A program made the translations under genes and the position numbers. Shown piece by piece: positions 1 through 8,949 of a stretch of DNA of 64,000 nt. The notes beneath the pieces are model-generated. The model was not told the DNA's origin, searched no databases, and saw only the letters and a list, made by a program, of their open reading frames with translations. Source of the DNA: Chryseobacterium indologenes (lineage in GTDB: Bacteria; Bacteroidota; Bacteroidia; Flavobacteriales; Weeksellaceae); assembly GCA_001013295.1 (NCBI GenBank), contig LAZY01000017.1, forward strand, positions 46,655 to 110,654, written 5' to 3'. Each line of letters begins with the position of its first letter. Position 1 is the stretch's first letter.

Positions 1-13
1 TGTGCGTTTAAAA

Positions 14-52
14 AAATAATAAAAAAATGCCAGCCTTTAAAAAGACCAGCAT
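14..52 (-). terminator. Rho-independent terminator of the secreted endonuclease gene
   Basis: Read on the minus strand, positions 52 to 27 fold into a 12-bp stem (three G-U pairs) with a two-base loop. A long T-rich tract follows at 26 to 14. It lies just downstream of the endonuclease stop codon. Confidence 0.6.
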
Positions 53-74
53 ATATACTAAATATTTCTCTTAA

Positions 75-1601
75 TTATTTTACCAGAAACTGCATTGTAG
101 CCTGATCCAGTTTCAGAATATACACTCCCTGTCCCAGGTTTCTCGTTTTGATCGAATTTCCATTTCGGAAAGGCTGATCAACCGTTTGCAGAACTTTTCC
201 CTGAAGCGTATAGATCTCAGCTTTTTTTACATTCTGAAGATCACCGCTTACAAAGATCTCCTGATTGGTAATCGGATTAGGAGAAATTTTGAAGCTCTTC
301 GTAGCAGCTTCCGGAGCTATGGTCATTGTCTGTCTTGCAGCAGATCCGGAATAACAGGTCCATTGCAGGTTATCAATAGCCACTCTGTTGCTGGTTGAAT
401 TATTCACTAAGCTTACCGTTACATTTCCTGAAACATTGATATTGCTTATTGTTGTAGTAGTTGAAGAAGTACTGTATGGAATGGTTCCTACAGTTGTTCC
501 GTTGACCTTTACATCAAAAGTTCCGTTGCTTCCCGTAAACATCAGCTGGGTCGTTACCGCTAAAGAACCGATCCCATTAGCAGAGCTGCCTGATGTTAAA
601 GAACCGTTTCTTACCGTAATAGCTCTATTATTGAGTGTCTGATCCGTTCGGGCATCTGTAGCGGTCCAGGATATGCCGCCATTGCTCCAGGTTCTTGTGG
701 TATAAGATGCATTGCTTGCCGGAATGGTTTCAAAAGATTCATTGGCACAGCTGGTCCCCGGATTGGTTGGAGTTGTTGTACCGCCTCCTGTATTGGAAGT
801 TCCCCAGATCAGATTAACATAGTTGGGATTATCAATAAAAGGATTTCTGTTTCCCTGATACGTATAAGATGCATTATTTCTTTTGATCTCTGCCTGAGAA
901 ACCGGATCCTGATTGTGCCATGCCAGAAGAACATTCAGTTCCCAGGTTTGTAATCCGGGAAAAGTAGAGCTTCCCAGCATATTTCCCGAAGTAAACGAAG
1001 AAAGTTTAGACTGATAACGGGTCACAAAATAGAAGATCATACGGGCAACATCCCCTTTAAACTCATCAATCGGCTCAAAAACTGTTCCTGAATATCCTGA
1101 AGAAACAGAATTTCCGAGCTTAGAACCATTCTTAGAGGTAAACGTAGCACTTCCTACTTTCCCGAATGGATAATTACTTCTCATTCCGTTCACTTTACCG
1201 TCTGTAGCTCTGATAAAATGAATATCGGCAACCATAGGAGAAGCTTCATTAAAAAGACTTTGCGGAATAATATGTTCCCTGTTGTAGCAGCCTCCTTCCG
1301 TAGAATAAGTACCACATTGGTTGGTTCCCGGCATATATTTATAAGGATCGGCTCCTACAGGTTTTTCAGAATAAATATCGAGGATAGATCCGTCGTTTTC
1401 GTAATCTCTATCAATATCTGTGGTTTTATAAGCCGTCCACAGTCCGTTGTAACCTTTGTCCTGATGTCCGCTGGTAATAATACTGCTTAATGCTGTTTTT
1501 AATGCGGCACCACTAAGCCCGTTAGCAGAATTGTAGTATCCTGCAGGTGCCTGAGCATGGGCAAGCCCTGCAAATACAGAGAATAATATGATTTTTTTCA
1601 T
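75..1601 (-). CDS. Secreted endonuclease I family nuclease with T9SS sorting domain
   Basis: Predicted extracellular DNase/RNase of the endonuclease I (EndA/NucM) family. Residues 1-17 form a signal peptide ending in AHAQ. The nuclease domain covers roughly residues 20-270 and contains the metal-binding NREHIIPQSLF motif near residue 107 and a downstream DIHFIRATDG segment. Residues about 285-420 look like a beta-sandwich accessory region. The last ~75 residues (from FKISPNPI, ending in GVYILKL and a basic tail) match the T9SS type A sorting domain, so the protein should cross the outer membrane by the type IX system. A role in scavenging nucleic acids or phosphate is inferred. It is a single-gene unit with its own terminator. 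Family assignment is firm; the accessory region is not identified. Confidence 0.93.
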   Translation of the reverse strand: MKKIILFSVFAGLAHAQAPAGYYNSANGLSGAALKTALSSIITSGHQDKGYNGLWTAYKTTDIDRDYENDGSILDIYSEKPVGADPYKYMPGTNQCGTYSTEGGCYNREHIIPQSLFNEASPMVADIHFIRATDGKVNGMRSNYPFGKVGSATFTSKNGSKLGNSVSSGYSGTVFEPIDEFKGDVARMIFYFVTRYQSKLSSFTSGNMLGSSTFPGLQTWELNVLLAWHNQDPVSQAEIKRNNASYTYQGNRNPFIDNPNYVNLIWGTSNTGGGTTTPTNPGTSCANESFETIPASNASYTTRTWSNGGISWTATDARTDQTLNNRAITVRNGSLTSGSSANGIGSLAVTTQLMFTGSNGTFDVKVNGTTVGTIPYSTSSTTTTISNINVSGNVTVSLVNNSTSNRVAIDNLQWTCYSGSAARQTMTIAPEAATKSFKISPNPITNQEIFVSGDLQNVKKAEIYTLQGKVLQTVDQPFRNGNSIKTRNLGQGVYILKLDQATMQFLVK

Positions 1602-1699
1602 ATCAATACAAGTTTCAACAAGATTACTACATTTTTATGAATAAGAAATTACATTATTATTAATTTTGAATGTAATACATGTTGCTTTTATGAGGAATT

Positions 1700-1738
1700 T
1701 AACACAAATGCCACTAGTGGATTCACAAATAACACAAT
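1700..1738 (+). repeat. Dispersed repeat module B, copy 1
   Basis: An AACACAAATGCCACTAGTGG-type segment followed by a second CACAAAT-AACAC half. It recurs at 3254-3291 and 12161-12197 with the same two-part layout. All copies are intergenic. Confidence 0.6.
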
Positions 1739-1790
1739 AATCATTGATTGTAATTGAAACAAGGGAATGAAATTGTAATACGGACTTCAT

Positions 1791-1824
1791 TTGTCATTCT
1801 GAAATAATCTAAACATGTTATCCA
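1791..1824 (+). repeat. Dispersed repeat module D, copy 1
   Basis: A TGTCATTCTGAAATAATCTAAACA-like segment. A second copy lies at 3331-3366. The motif recurs only in gaps next to modules A and B. Confidence 0.5.
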
Positions 1825-1890
1825 TATCAATAGGAGTGGACTTTAGCCCATTTAAAATAGGCATCTCAACAATGGCTTTAGCCAAAACCT
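1824..1890 (+). repeat. Dispersed repeat module A, copy 1
   Basis: It starts ATATCAATAGGAGTGG, carries a CTTTAGCCCA element, and ends with the palindrome-like GGCTTTAGCC followed by AAAACC. Copies at 3178-3246 and 12294-12362 keep the same order of elements with a variable middle. This suggests a short mobile or REP-like element. Confidence 0.65.
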
Positions 1891-1944
1891 ATCAAATTAC
1901 CATTCATGAAATTTCTGGTAACCACTTTTTCAGCGGAATAAAAA

Positions 1945-1971
1945 CAAAAAACCGGTACAAAAATGCACCGG
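1945..1971 (-). terminator. Terminator of the DUF4136 lipoprotein gene
   Basis: On the minus strand an 8-bp stem (CCGGTGCA with TGTACCGG, one G-U pair) with a four-T loop is followed by six T. It lies 30 bases past the stop codon. Confidence 0.6.
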
Positions 1972-2000
1972 CCTATATATAATAATAATAGCTATTGATT

Positions 2001-2528
2001 CTATTTTTTCTGTGGCGGATAATTTTTCATGATTTCTGCCATGATCTCAGGAATTTGTCTCTGTTTAGACTTTGGAGAATCTACAGAAATTCCGCTTCCG
2101 ATACCCTGCCAAACCAATTTGTTGGTTTTTGCATCAACCAGATCAACGATCAGAGCTCCTTCATTATAATTGCTCGTCCATGTTCTGTTCATGCCAACAC
2201 CCCATCCGAAAGGTCCGCCCCAGCCCCACATTCCGTAAGGAGAAGAACTTTGTATATCCGTAATTTTTTTATGGTTGGCTTTTACGTTGATAATAAGATC
2301 AGGATTCTCTCCGGATTGAAGTCCTTTGCTTTGAAGCTGTCTTGATAGCTCATTCAGAACTCTGTCTTTATCAATATCATTCAATTTTAGATCATCAATT
2401 CTTATTTTATACGTTTTATAAGAGTTGAAATTGGCAGTTTCAGCATAATCTGAACGGATCTGAAAAGGACTACAGGATGTGAGACCTAATGTAGCAGATG
2501 CCAACAAAATAAAAATATATTTTTTCAT
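2001..2528 (-). CDS. DUF4136 domain lipoprotein
   Basis: A small predicted lipoprotein, about 175 residues from the chosen start. The N-terminus is a lipoprotein signal with lipobox LTSC, so the mature protein should be anchored in the envelope by its cysteine. The rest matches the DUF4136 pattern: SDYAETANFNSYKTYKI near the start of the mature chain, a central Gly/Trp/Pro-rich stretch, then GALIVDLVDAKTNKLVWQG toward the end. The MKKYIF start at 2528 was chosen over an ATG 21 bases upstream. It begins one base after the stop codon of the DUF5522 gene and puts the basic residues right before the hydrophobic core. No biochemical function is established for the family. Confidence 0.85.
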   Translation of the reverse strand: MKKYIFILLASATLGLTSCSPFQIRSDYAETANFNSYKTYKIRIDDLKLNDIDKDRVLNELSRQLQSKGLQSGENPDLIINVKANHKKITDIQSSSPYGMWGWGGPFGWGVGMNRTWTSNYNEGALIVDLVDAKTNKLVWQGIGSGISVDSPKSKQRQIPEIMAEIMKNYPPQKK

Positions 2529-2529
2529 T

Positions 2530-2715
<186 letters not shown>

Positions 2716-2753
2716 TTAAAACGTAAGTCAAAAAACTTTTTATATTTGTTACT

Positions 2754-3080
2754 ATGATAATTGTATGCCAAAAACCATTAAAAAAATTAAAAATTAACGG
2801 CATTGCTCTCTTTCCATTTATCTTCGTTAGGAAACCCGAAGATAAGGAAAATAATATACTTATCAATCACGAAAAGATCCATTTACGACAGCAGCTGGAA
2901 ATGCTGATTATTTTCTTCTACATTTTCTATGTTATCGAATATTATTACTGGTTCTTCAAACTGAAAGACAGCTATCATGCTTATAAAAGAATCTCATTCG
3001 AAAGGGAAGCCTATGCCAATGAACACAATTTGAATTATCTTAGAAAAAGAAAGTTCTGGAGCTTCAGGAAATATTTGTAA
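2754..3080 (+). CDS. Small membrane protein with HExxH metallopeptidase-like motif
   Basis: A 108-residue protein with NHEKIHLRQQLEM at about residues 38-50, a hydrophobic segment at about 50-68 (LIIFFYIFYVIEYYYWFF), and FEREAYAN at about 83-90. The HEKIH motif with a glutamate about 45 residues downstream resembles a minimal gluzincin active site such as those in M56-like membrane peptidases. Many flavobacterial genomes carry a short protein of this kind, usually annotated as hypothetical. Catalytic activity is unproven and the chain is short for a peptidase. It is divergent from the DUF5522 gene across a 41-base gap. Confidence 0.65.
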   Translation: MIIVCQKPLKKLKINGIALFPFIFVRKPEDKENNILINHEKIHLRQQLEMLIIFFYIFYVIEYYYWFFKLKDSYHAYKRISFEREAYANEHNLNYLRKRKFWSFRKYL

Positions 3081-3081
3081 A

Positions 3082-3142
3082 AGATAGCAGATAACAGATA
3101 GCAGATAGCAGATAGCAGATAGCAGATAGCAGATAGCAGATA
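3082..3142 (+). repeat. Tandem repeat of 7-bp unit AGATAGC
   Basis: Eight full units plus a partial one. The second unit differs by one base (AGATAAC) and the rest are identical. It begins two bases after the stop codon of the small HExxH protein. Confidence 0.9.
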
Positions 3143-3177
3143 TTGTCGTTAAACATCTTTTATCCATTTATGTATCA

Positions 3178-3246
3178 ATATCAATAGGAGCGGGCTTCAG
3201 CCCGCTTTCTTTATAGAAAATATTCCATTGGCTTTAGCCAAAACTT
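3178..3246 (+). repeat. Dispersed repeat module A, copy 2
   Basis: The same layout as the copy at 1824: an ATCAATAGGAGCGGGC start, a perfect GCGGGCTTCAGCCCGC palindrome-like hairpin, then TTGGCTTTAGCCAAAAC. Confidence 0.65.
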
Positions 3247-3253
3247 AGCAGCT

Positions 3254-3291
3254 AAACACAAATACCACTAATGATTTTCACAAATGCCACA
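3254..3291 (+). repeat. Dispersed repeat module B, copy 2
   Basis: An AAACACAAATACCACTAATG segment followed by a TTTTCACAAATGCCAC half, matching the copies at 1700 and 12161. Confidence 0.6.
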
Positions 3292-3330
3292 ACGAATGAG
3301 CAATCATCAATACCGTACATATCTACCCAC

Positions 3331-3366
3331 TTTGCCATTTTGAAAAGAATCTAAACATTCTCCATC
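3331..3366 (+). repeat. Dispersed repeat module D, copy 2
   Basis: A TTTGCCATTTTGAAAAGAAT-type segment ending in CTAAACATTC, matching the copy at 1791. Confidence 0.5.
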
Positions 3367-3491
3367 ATAAAATACGATATAACTCTCTATTATCTATACA
3401 ATTCCGTATCATCTGTGATTAAAACAAGGAAAATACCCGCTCCCCAATCAAACCCTCAAACCCAATCCCTCTTCAGAAGCAAATCTTTTAC

Positions 3492-3499
3492 TACTTTTG
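3492..3499 (+). promoter_or_regulatory. Putative -7 promoter box (TACTTTTG)
   Basis: It matches the Bacteroidota -7 consensus TAnnTTTG, 35 bases before the ACC-deaminase-like start codon. No clear -33 TTG at the usual spacing was seen. Confidence 0.35.
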
Positions 3500-3534
3500 C
3501 AGCAAATCAACCATGGATAGTCTAAAACACTAAA

Positions 3535-4443
3535 ATGCTATTACAACTTCCCACAGAAACTATTCCCATTCAGGAAATCCTGATTCATAAAAATATCAAG
3601 CTCTTCCTTAAAAGAGAAGACCTTATCCATCCTCAGATTTCAGGAAACAAATACTGGAAGCTGTTTTATAACGTCAACAACTATCTGGGGGAAAATCCGG
3701 ATAAACCTTATATCATTACTTTCGGAGGGGCATTTTCTAATCATATTGCTGCGGTTTCTGCAGTAGGAAGTCTGGCAGGAATTCCTACATTGGGAATTAT
3801 ACGAGGAGAAGAACTGGAACATAAATGGCGTGATAATCCCACCTTGCTTTTTGCCAAAAGAAACGGAATGAACCTGAAATTTGTCACCCGTGAAGAATAC
3901 AGACATAAAGAAAAGCTGACCGAATTCCTTCAGCACGAGTTTCCTGAAGCATTGGTAGTTCCTGAAGGTGGAACCAATGAAGAGGCGGTGGAAGGAGTGA
4001 AAATGATGCTCAATGAACAAACAAAAGATTTTGACTATCTTTGCACCGCAGTTGGAACTGGAGGAACCATTGCCGGAATTTCAAAATTTTGTGAAGACAA
4101 TCAGAAGGTTATAGGATTTAAAGTGGTTGACGATGCTTCGCTGGAAAATAAAATATTTGAATTAACTTTGAAACAGAATTTTGATCTAATAGATTCAAGT
4201 TTTGGAGGTTATGGTAAAATAAGTGATGAAAATATCCGTTTTATCAATGATTTCAAAGAGAAATATGATATTCCTCTGGAACCGATCTATACAGGAAAAA
4301 TGATGCAAAAGGTATTGGAACTGATTGAAGAAGATTTTTTTCCTGAACACAGCAGGGTTTTGTGCTTTCATACAGGCGGATTGCAGGGAATTGAGGGAGC
4401 TAATCTGCTTTTAGAAAAACAGAATAGAAATTTAATTATATAA
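3535..4443 (+). CDS. ACC deaminase / D-cysteine desulfhydrase family PLP enzyme
   Basis: A fold type II PLP-dependent enzyme of 302 residues. The motif SGNKYWKL places the PLP lysine at residue 39, GGAFSNH at about 64-70 matches the substrate-side loop, and VGTGGTIAG at about 173-181 is the phosphate-binding glycine loop. Family members open ACC to 2-oxobutyrate and ammonia or release sulfide from D-cysteine. This one is shorter than classical ACC deaminases (~338 residues), as in many Bacteroidota homologues of unclear substrate, so D-cysteine desulfhydrase activity is equally possible. It is cytoplasmic and starts a forward run with the glucosaminidase (66-base gap) and hemL that ends at the terminator near 6950. 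Confidence 0.88.
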   Translation: MLLQLPTETIPIQEILIHKNIKLFLKREDLIHPQISGNKYWKLFYNVNNYLGENPDKPYIITFGGAFSNHIAAVSAVGSLAGIPTLGIIRGEELEHKWRDNPTLLFAKRNGMNLKFVTREEYRHKEKLTEFLQHEFPEALVVPEGGTNEEAVEGVKMMLNEQTKDFDYLCTAVGTGGTIAGISKFCEDNQKVIGFKVVDDASLENKIFELTLKQNFDLIDSSFGGYGKISDENIRFINDFKEKYDIPLEPIYTGKMMQKVLELIEEDFFPEHSRVLCFHTGGLQGIEGANLLLEKQNRNLII

Positions 4444-4509
4444 GTAAAATTGAAAAACATGAAACACTTAGTGTTCCATCTTTCATTTTAAAACAATAAA
4501 AAATATAAG

Positions 4510-5568
4510 ATGAAAAGACTTTTCCTATCCATAAGCCTTTTAGTTTTATCAAAATTTTCTGCCCAGGCTTGGGCAACCGAAGATCAGTATATTCAGAAAT
4601 TTGCCAAGTATGCGGTAGAAGAAATGGAAAAATATAAGATTCCGGCTTCTATTACCCTTGCGCAGGGGCTTCTGGAAACAGGAGGCGGACAGAGCAGACT
4701 GGCTCTGGAAGGCAAAAACCACTTCGGAATCAAATGTAAAGAAGACTGGACTGGTAAAACAATGAAACATACGGATGATGCACCTAATGAATGCTTCCGT
4801 GTATATGAAGACCCGAGACAGTCTTATGAAGACCACTCCATATTTTTATCCACCAGAAAATATTACGCTAATCTTTTTAATCTGGATATGAAGGATTACA
4901 GGGCTTGGGCTTACGGTTTGAAAAAAGCCGGATATGCAACCAACCCACGTTATGCTTCCATCCTGATCAGCAAGATTGAAAAATATAAATTATACGAATA
5001 CGACAATACCAATTCCAATGAAGTATTGTATGCCGTTCTAAAAATGTATCCGGATCTGAAAGACGACAGAACTTTCATGGCGCAGCTGGAACCCTCAAAA
5101 GCAGGAAGAAAAGCTAAAGAACCGGTTACTGTAGAAGTTCCTTACAAGCAGACTTCTTATGCCCAACAGCAGAAAAGAGTGGAGAGAATTAAAACAAAAG
5201 CTGAAATTCTGAATTCCATTCTGATCAAAAGTCATCCGAATGACGGTCTGAAATATATTGTCATCCCTGAAGATACAGATATAAAATTCATTGCCAATAA
5301 ATTCAAAGTAAGCGAAAGCAGATTGATGAAATGGAATGAACTGGAAAGTGAAACATTGAAGAAAAACGATATTGTCTTCCTTGAATCGAAAAACTCTTCA
5401 GGAAATACAGCTACTTACAAAGCAATGTCTGGGGAAGATATGCATGATATTGCCCAGAAATTCGGGATCAAACTCCATAAATTATATGCTAAAAACAGAA
5501 TGGATGAAGGACAGCAGCCATCTGCAGGCCAGCTGATTTATCTGATTGATAAGAAACCAAGAAACTAA
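4510..5568 (+). CDS. Glucosaminidase (GH73-like) with two LysM domains
   Basis: A secreted peptidoglycan hydrolase of 352 residues. A signal peptide ends around residue 19 (FSAQA). Residues about 25-165 form a mannosyl-glycoprotein endo-beta-N-acetylglucosaminidase domain: ITLAQGLLETGGGQSRLA holds the likely catalytic glutamate, followed by NHFGIKC and GYATNPRYA. Two LysM-like modules follow (about 235-285 and 303-349), which should bind the glycan strands. Between them and the catalytic domain is a basic linker. It probably acts in cell-wall remodelling or daughter-cell separation. It sits between the ACC-deaminase-like gene and hemL on the same strand. Confidence 0.92.
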   Translation: MKRLFLSISLLVLSKFSAQAWATEDQYIQKFAKYAVEEMEKYKIPASITLAQGLLETGGGQSRLALEGKNHFGIKCKEDWTGKTMKHTDDAPNECFRVYEDPRQSYEDHSIFLSTRKYYANLFNLDMKDYRAWAYGLKKAGYATNPRYASILISKIEKYKLYEYDNTNSNEVLYAVLKMYPDLKDDRTFMAQLEPSKAGRKAKEPVTVEVPYKQTSYAQQQKRVERIKTKAEILNSILIKSHPNDGLKYIVIPEDTDIKFIANKFKVSESRLMKWNELESETLKKNDIVFLESKNSSGNTATYKAMSGEDMHDIAQKFGIKLHKLYAKNRMDEGQQPSAGQLIYLIDKKPRN

Positions 5569-5643
5569 TTTAATTTTTTGTTGAGAGTTTTATAGTTGAC
5601 AGTCAAATGCCAACCCGCAACTGTCAGCAACAACCCACTATAT

Positions 5644-6933
5644 ATGAAGTATCAAAGAAGTTCGGCTTTATTTGATGAAGCCTACAAATACATTCCGGGA
5701 GGAGTAAATTCTCCGGTAAGAGCATTCAAATCAGTTGGAGGAGTGCCTGTTTTTATGAAATCAGCAAAAGGGGCTTACCTTACGGATGCTGATGATAATA
5801 CGTATATCGATTATATCAATTCATGGGGCCCTGCAATTTTAGGACATACTCACCCAGAAGTATTGGAAGAACTGAAAATCCAGGCTGAAAAAGGATTCTC
5901 TTTCGGAGCACCTACAGAACTGGAAACTGAAATCGCTAAGTTTATCGTTGAAAATGTTCCGAATATCGACCAGATCAGAATGGTGTCTTCAGGTACAGAA
6001 GCATGTATGAGTGCAATCAGACTTGCAAGAGGATATACAGGAAGAGATAAGATTGTAAAATTTGAAGGTTGTTACCATGGGCATTCAGATTCATTCCTGA
6101 TTAAAGCAGGAAGTGGAGCAGCTACTTTTGGAAATCCAAACTCTCCGGGAGTAACGGAAGGTACGGCAAAAGATACTTTATTGGCCCGTTATAACGATTT
6201 TGAGCAGGTGGAAGATTTATTCCGTCACAATCAGGGAGAGATTGCAGCTGTGATCATTGAACCGGTTGCAGGAAATATGGGGTGTGTATTGCCTGAAAAT
6301 GATTTCTTACAAAACCTGAGAAAGATCTGTGATGAAAACGGAACTTTATTAATTTTTGACGAGGTAATGACAGGTTTCAGATTGGCATTCGGGGGAGCTC
6401 AGGAGCTTTTCAATGTGAAAGCTGACCTGGTAACTTACGGAAAAGTAATCGGTGGCGGACTTCCGGTAGGAGCTTTTGCAGGAAGAAACGAGATTATGGA
6501 TCACCTGGCACCGAAAGGAGGAGTATATCAGGCCGGAACATTAAGTGGAAACCCATTGGCAATGAGAGCCGGATTGAAAACCCTTCAGCTGATCAAAAAT
6601 GATCCGGAGTTCTTCAACAGGCTGAGCAAAACAACAGAAACTTTAGATCTGGAGATCGGAAAAATCTTAAATGAAAAAGGAATTGCCCATAAGATCAACA
6701 GAAAAGGTTCAATGATGTCTGTGTTCTTCCATACAAACAGAGTTTCTAACTTTGATGAAGCGCAGGAAGCCAATCATGCATTGTTCAATAACTTCTTCCA
6801 TCAGATGCTTACAAACGGAGTTTATCTTCCGCCAAGCGGATATGAAACGTACTTCATCAGTGATGCGATCAGGGAAAAAGAAATTGATATGACGCTGGAA
6901 GCGGTAAGAAAATTTGATTATTCAAATAAATAA
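5644..6933 (+). CDS. hemL: Glutamate-1-semialdehyde 2,1-aminomutase
   Basis: Converts glutamate-1-semialdehyde to 5-aminolevulinate in the C5 route to heme, using PLP in the cytoplasm. The 429-residue product from the chosen start equals the family's usual length. Hallmarks are [13 protein letters not shown] at the N-terminus, [22 protein letters not shown], the DEV of FDEVMTGFR, and the PLP-lysine motif TYGKVIGGG. The frame extends 16 codons upstream, but [13 protein letters not shown] is the conserved start. The first bases of the terminator stem overlap the stop codon. Confidence 0.97.
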   Translation: MKYQRSSALFDEAYKYIPGGVNSPVRAFKSVGGVPVFMKSAKGAYLTDADDNTYIDYINSWGPAILGHTHPEVLEELKIQAEKGFSFGAPTELETEIAKFIVENVPNIDQIRMVSSGTEACMSAIRLARGYTGRDKIVKFEGCYHGHSDSFLIKAGSGAATFGNPNSPGVTEGTAKDTLLARYNDFEQVEDLFRHNQGEIAAVIIEPVAGNMGCVLPENDFLQNLRKICDENGTLLIFDEVMTGFRLAFGGAQELFNVKADLVTYGKVIGGGLPVGAFAGRNEIMDHLAPKGGVYQAGTLSGNPLAMRAGLKTLQLIKNDPEFFNRLSKTTETLDLEIGKILNEKGIAHKINRKGSMMSVFFHTNRVSNFDEAQEANHALFNNFFHQMLTNGVYLPPSGYETYFISDAIREKEIDMTLEAVRKFDYSNK

Positions 6934-6972
6934 ATACAAAGAGACTGTCTTAAAAGGCAGTCTCTTTGTATT
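6933..6972. terminator. Strong hairpin terminator after hemL, probably bidirectional
   Basis: A perfect 15-bp inverted repeat (arms 6933-6947 and 6958-6972, AATACAAAGAGACTG and its complement) with a 10-base loop and AT-rich flanks. It lies between the ends of hemL and the convergent small secreted protein gene and could stop transcription from both sides. Confidence 0.85.
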
Positions 6973-6996
6973 TTATAGGATTAAAATGATAAACTC

Positions 6997-7350
6997 TTAT
7001 GCAAAGCCATAGCAGAATAAGCACATCCACCTTCCTTCTTTATTGGCTGCTTCAGCATCAAAAATATAGAGTCCCTTACTTTCAATAAACTCTCTCTGAC
7101 TTTGATTGTCTCCTCCGGATATATCCTTAATGTAAATGATGATGCCATCCTGATCCTTTCCATACAACGTATTTCCTTTTTCTGTAAGCTCTGCCCGGGT
7201 TAATCTGGGCGGTAATAACCCGTCAATCGTTAAAACTTCCTTTTTGGCAGTTACATCAAGTGTTGCTTTGGGTTGGTCTGTATTGATCCCTATTTGGGCA
7301 AATGTAATTACAGAGGCACATAGCGAAATAATGCTAAGTGATTTTTTCAT
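6997..7350 (-). CDS. Small secreted protein of unknown function
   Basis: 117 residues with a signal peptide (MKKSLSIISLCASVITFAQ). The mature N-terminus IGINTDQPKATLDV is the pattern seen at the start of many flavobacterial surface proteins. The following LPPRLTRAELTEKGNTLYG and DGIIIYIKDISGG segments are also typical of that group. In those proteins this region is usually followed by a longer body; here the chain ends at RWMCLFCYGFA, so it may be a naturally short member or a truncated one. No enzyme motif is visible. It is a single gene ending at the shared terminator. Confidence 0.6.
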   Translation of the reverse strand: MKKSLSIISLCASVITFAQIGINTDQPKATLDVTAKKEVLTIDGLLPPRLTRAELTEKGNTLYGKDQDGIIIYIKDISGGDNQSQREFIESKGLYIFDAEAANKEGRWMCLFCYGFA

Positions 7351-7597
7351 AGATATTTTTTTGCAAATATAAAATTTAATAAAAAGCCGATATAATGAGG
7401 ATTATTGGCAATATTATACCCAATAAATCAGGTATAAAGAAATAAATAAATATTTTTTATTTATGGGTGAAAAGGCTGTAATATTATAATGGTTTTGATG
7501 TCAGGATAAAATAAAATATAAATTATACAAATCTTGTAATAAACCATACACTTTGTTGAAGCCAGTTCTTTTTAATTTTGTCATAAATAGATTGGAA

Positions 7598-8932
7598 ATG
7601 AAGACTTCAGAGAATACTATATCCCGTAAGGATTTTATCAGAAATTCAGCTTTGGCAATGGCGGGATTAACTTTAATACCTAATATTATGACAGCATCAC
7701 CTCTTTTTGAAGCGAAAGATACTTCAGTAAAAGGAAAACTGAGCCTTAAAAATGTGCGTCTCGAAACAGGTTTTGAATATGAAGATGGGGAAGTGGCTTC
7801 AACCAAAACAGATCTGTTTTATATAGAAATTGAAAACGGAAAGATTACAAAGATTGCTCCTAATCAACCGAATGCTAAAGCTGTAGATGCAAAAGGATTT
7901 CTGATGCTGCCTGCATTTAAAGATATGCACATTCACCTGGATAAAACCTTTTACGGAGATAAGTGGCAGGCTGTAAGAAAAAGAACCGGTGGTATCAAAG
8001 GAATGATAGAACTGGAACAGAAAATACTTCCTGAAATGTTGAAAAATTCAACATTCAAAGCAGAGAAGATGATTGAATTGCTGCAGTCGAAAGGAACTTC
8101 CTATGCCCGAAGCCATGTAAATGTAGAACCCACTTCAAAACTTCAGTCTCTGAAAAATCTTCAGAAAGCTTTAGAAAATAAAAAGAAAGGTTTCGGAGCA
8201 GAACTGGTAGCATTTCCACAGCATGGAGTGTTTTATACAGACTCAGCACCCTATCTGAAAGAGGCGGCAAAGATGGATATTGATTTTATCGGTGGAGTAG
8301 ACCCTTTCAATATAGATGGTAATATCGAAAAAGTAGTAGATTTTACCGTTCAGCTTGCTTTAGATCACAAAAAAGGAATTGATATTCACTTGCATGAAAC
8401 GGCAGATTCCGGATTGAAAACAGTGGAATACCTGATTAAAAAAGTAAATGAAAATCCATCCTTAAAAGGAAAAACCTATTTGAGCCACTGTTTCATATTA
8501 GGTAAATTGGAAAGTGCAAAACAGGAAGAACTTGGGGAGAAATTAGGTGACGCGCAGATTGGTGTTGTCTCTACCATTCCTTTCGGAAAGCTTATCATGC
8601 CGATTCCGATACTGTACAAGCATAATGTAACTGTTTTGACAGGAAACGACAGTATTGTAGATCACTGGAATACTTTCGGGACCGGAAGTGTACTTCAGAA
8701 AGCCAATCTGATGGCGCAGCTCTATGGATACTCTACGGAGTTTCAGTTATCAAGAAGCTTGAAGCTGGCTACAGGAAATATCCTTCCATTGGATGATAAA
8801 GGTGCTCAGCAATGGCCGAAGAAGGGAGATCAGGCAGATTTTGTACTGATTGGTGCGAGCTGTTCTGCAGAAGCGGTATCAAGAATTTCAGAGGTGAAAT
8901 CTTTGGTACATCAGGGGAATGTAGTTTTTTAA
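7598..8932 (+). CDS. CodA-like amidohydrolase, exported paralog
   Basis: A metal-dependent hydrolase of the amidohydrolase superfamily resembling cytosine deaminase. Seen in order: DMHIHLDKT (metal HxH), HLHETADSG (His plus catalytic Glu, equivalent to the HCDE of E. coli CodA), SHCFI (metal/substrate His) and GNDSIVDHWNTFG (metal Asp, with the same trailing pattern as CodA). The N-terminal ~45 residues, SRKDFIRNSALAMAGLTLIP, look like a Tat-type signal with RK instead of RR, so export is possible but uncertain. The start at 7598 was taken because the upstream extension has no signal character. A cytosolic paralog lies at 10846. The natural substrate is unknown; it may be a cyclic amide or imine other than cytosine. 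Confidence 0.85.
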   Translation: MKTSENTISRKDFIRNSALAMAGLTLIPNIMTASPLFEAKDTSVKGKLSLKNVRLETGFEYEDGEVASTKTDLFYIEIENGKITKIAPNQPNAKAVDAKGFLMLPAFKDMHIHLDKTFYGDKWQAVRKRTGGIKGMIELEQKILPEMLKNSTFKAEKMIELLQSKGTSYARSHVNVEPTSKLQSLKNLQKALENKKKGFGAELVAFPQHGVFYTDSAPYLKEAAKMDIDFIGGVDPFNIDGNIEKVVDFTVQLALDHKKGIDIHLHETADSGLKTVEYLIKKVNENPSLKGKTYLSHCFILGKLESAKQEELGEKLGDAQIGVVSTIPFGKLIMPIPILYKHNVTVLTGNDSIVDHWNTFGTGSVLQKANLMAQLYGYSTEFQLSRSLKLATGNILPLDDKGAQQWPKKGDQADFVLIGASCSAEAVSRISEVKSLVHQGNVVF

Positions 8933-8949
8933 TTTTAAAATGAAAACCA

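Larger units (their letters stand above)
1602..2000. other. Intergenic gap with dispersed repeat modules
   Basis: No gene was seen. The gap holds three repeat modules that recur elsewhere in the window (1700-1738, 1791-1824 and 1824-1890) and, at its right end, the terminator of the DUF4136 gene. Confidence 0.6.
3081..3534. other. Repeat-rich intergenic gap
   Basis: No gene was seen. It contains a 7-bp tandem repeat (3082-3142), dispersed modules A, B and D in that order, and a promoter-like box near 3492. Confidence 0.6.

Noticed and set aside
3082..3142. Possible CRISPR array
   Set aside because: The unit is only 7 bp and repeats without spacers, so it is a simple tandem repeat.
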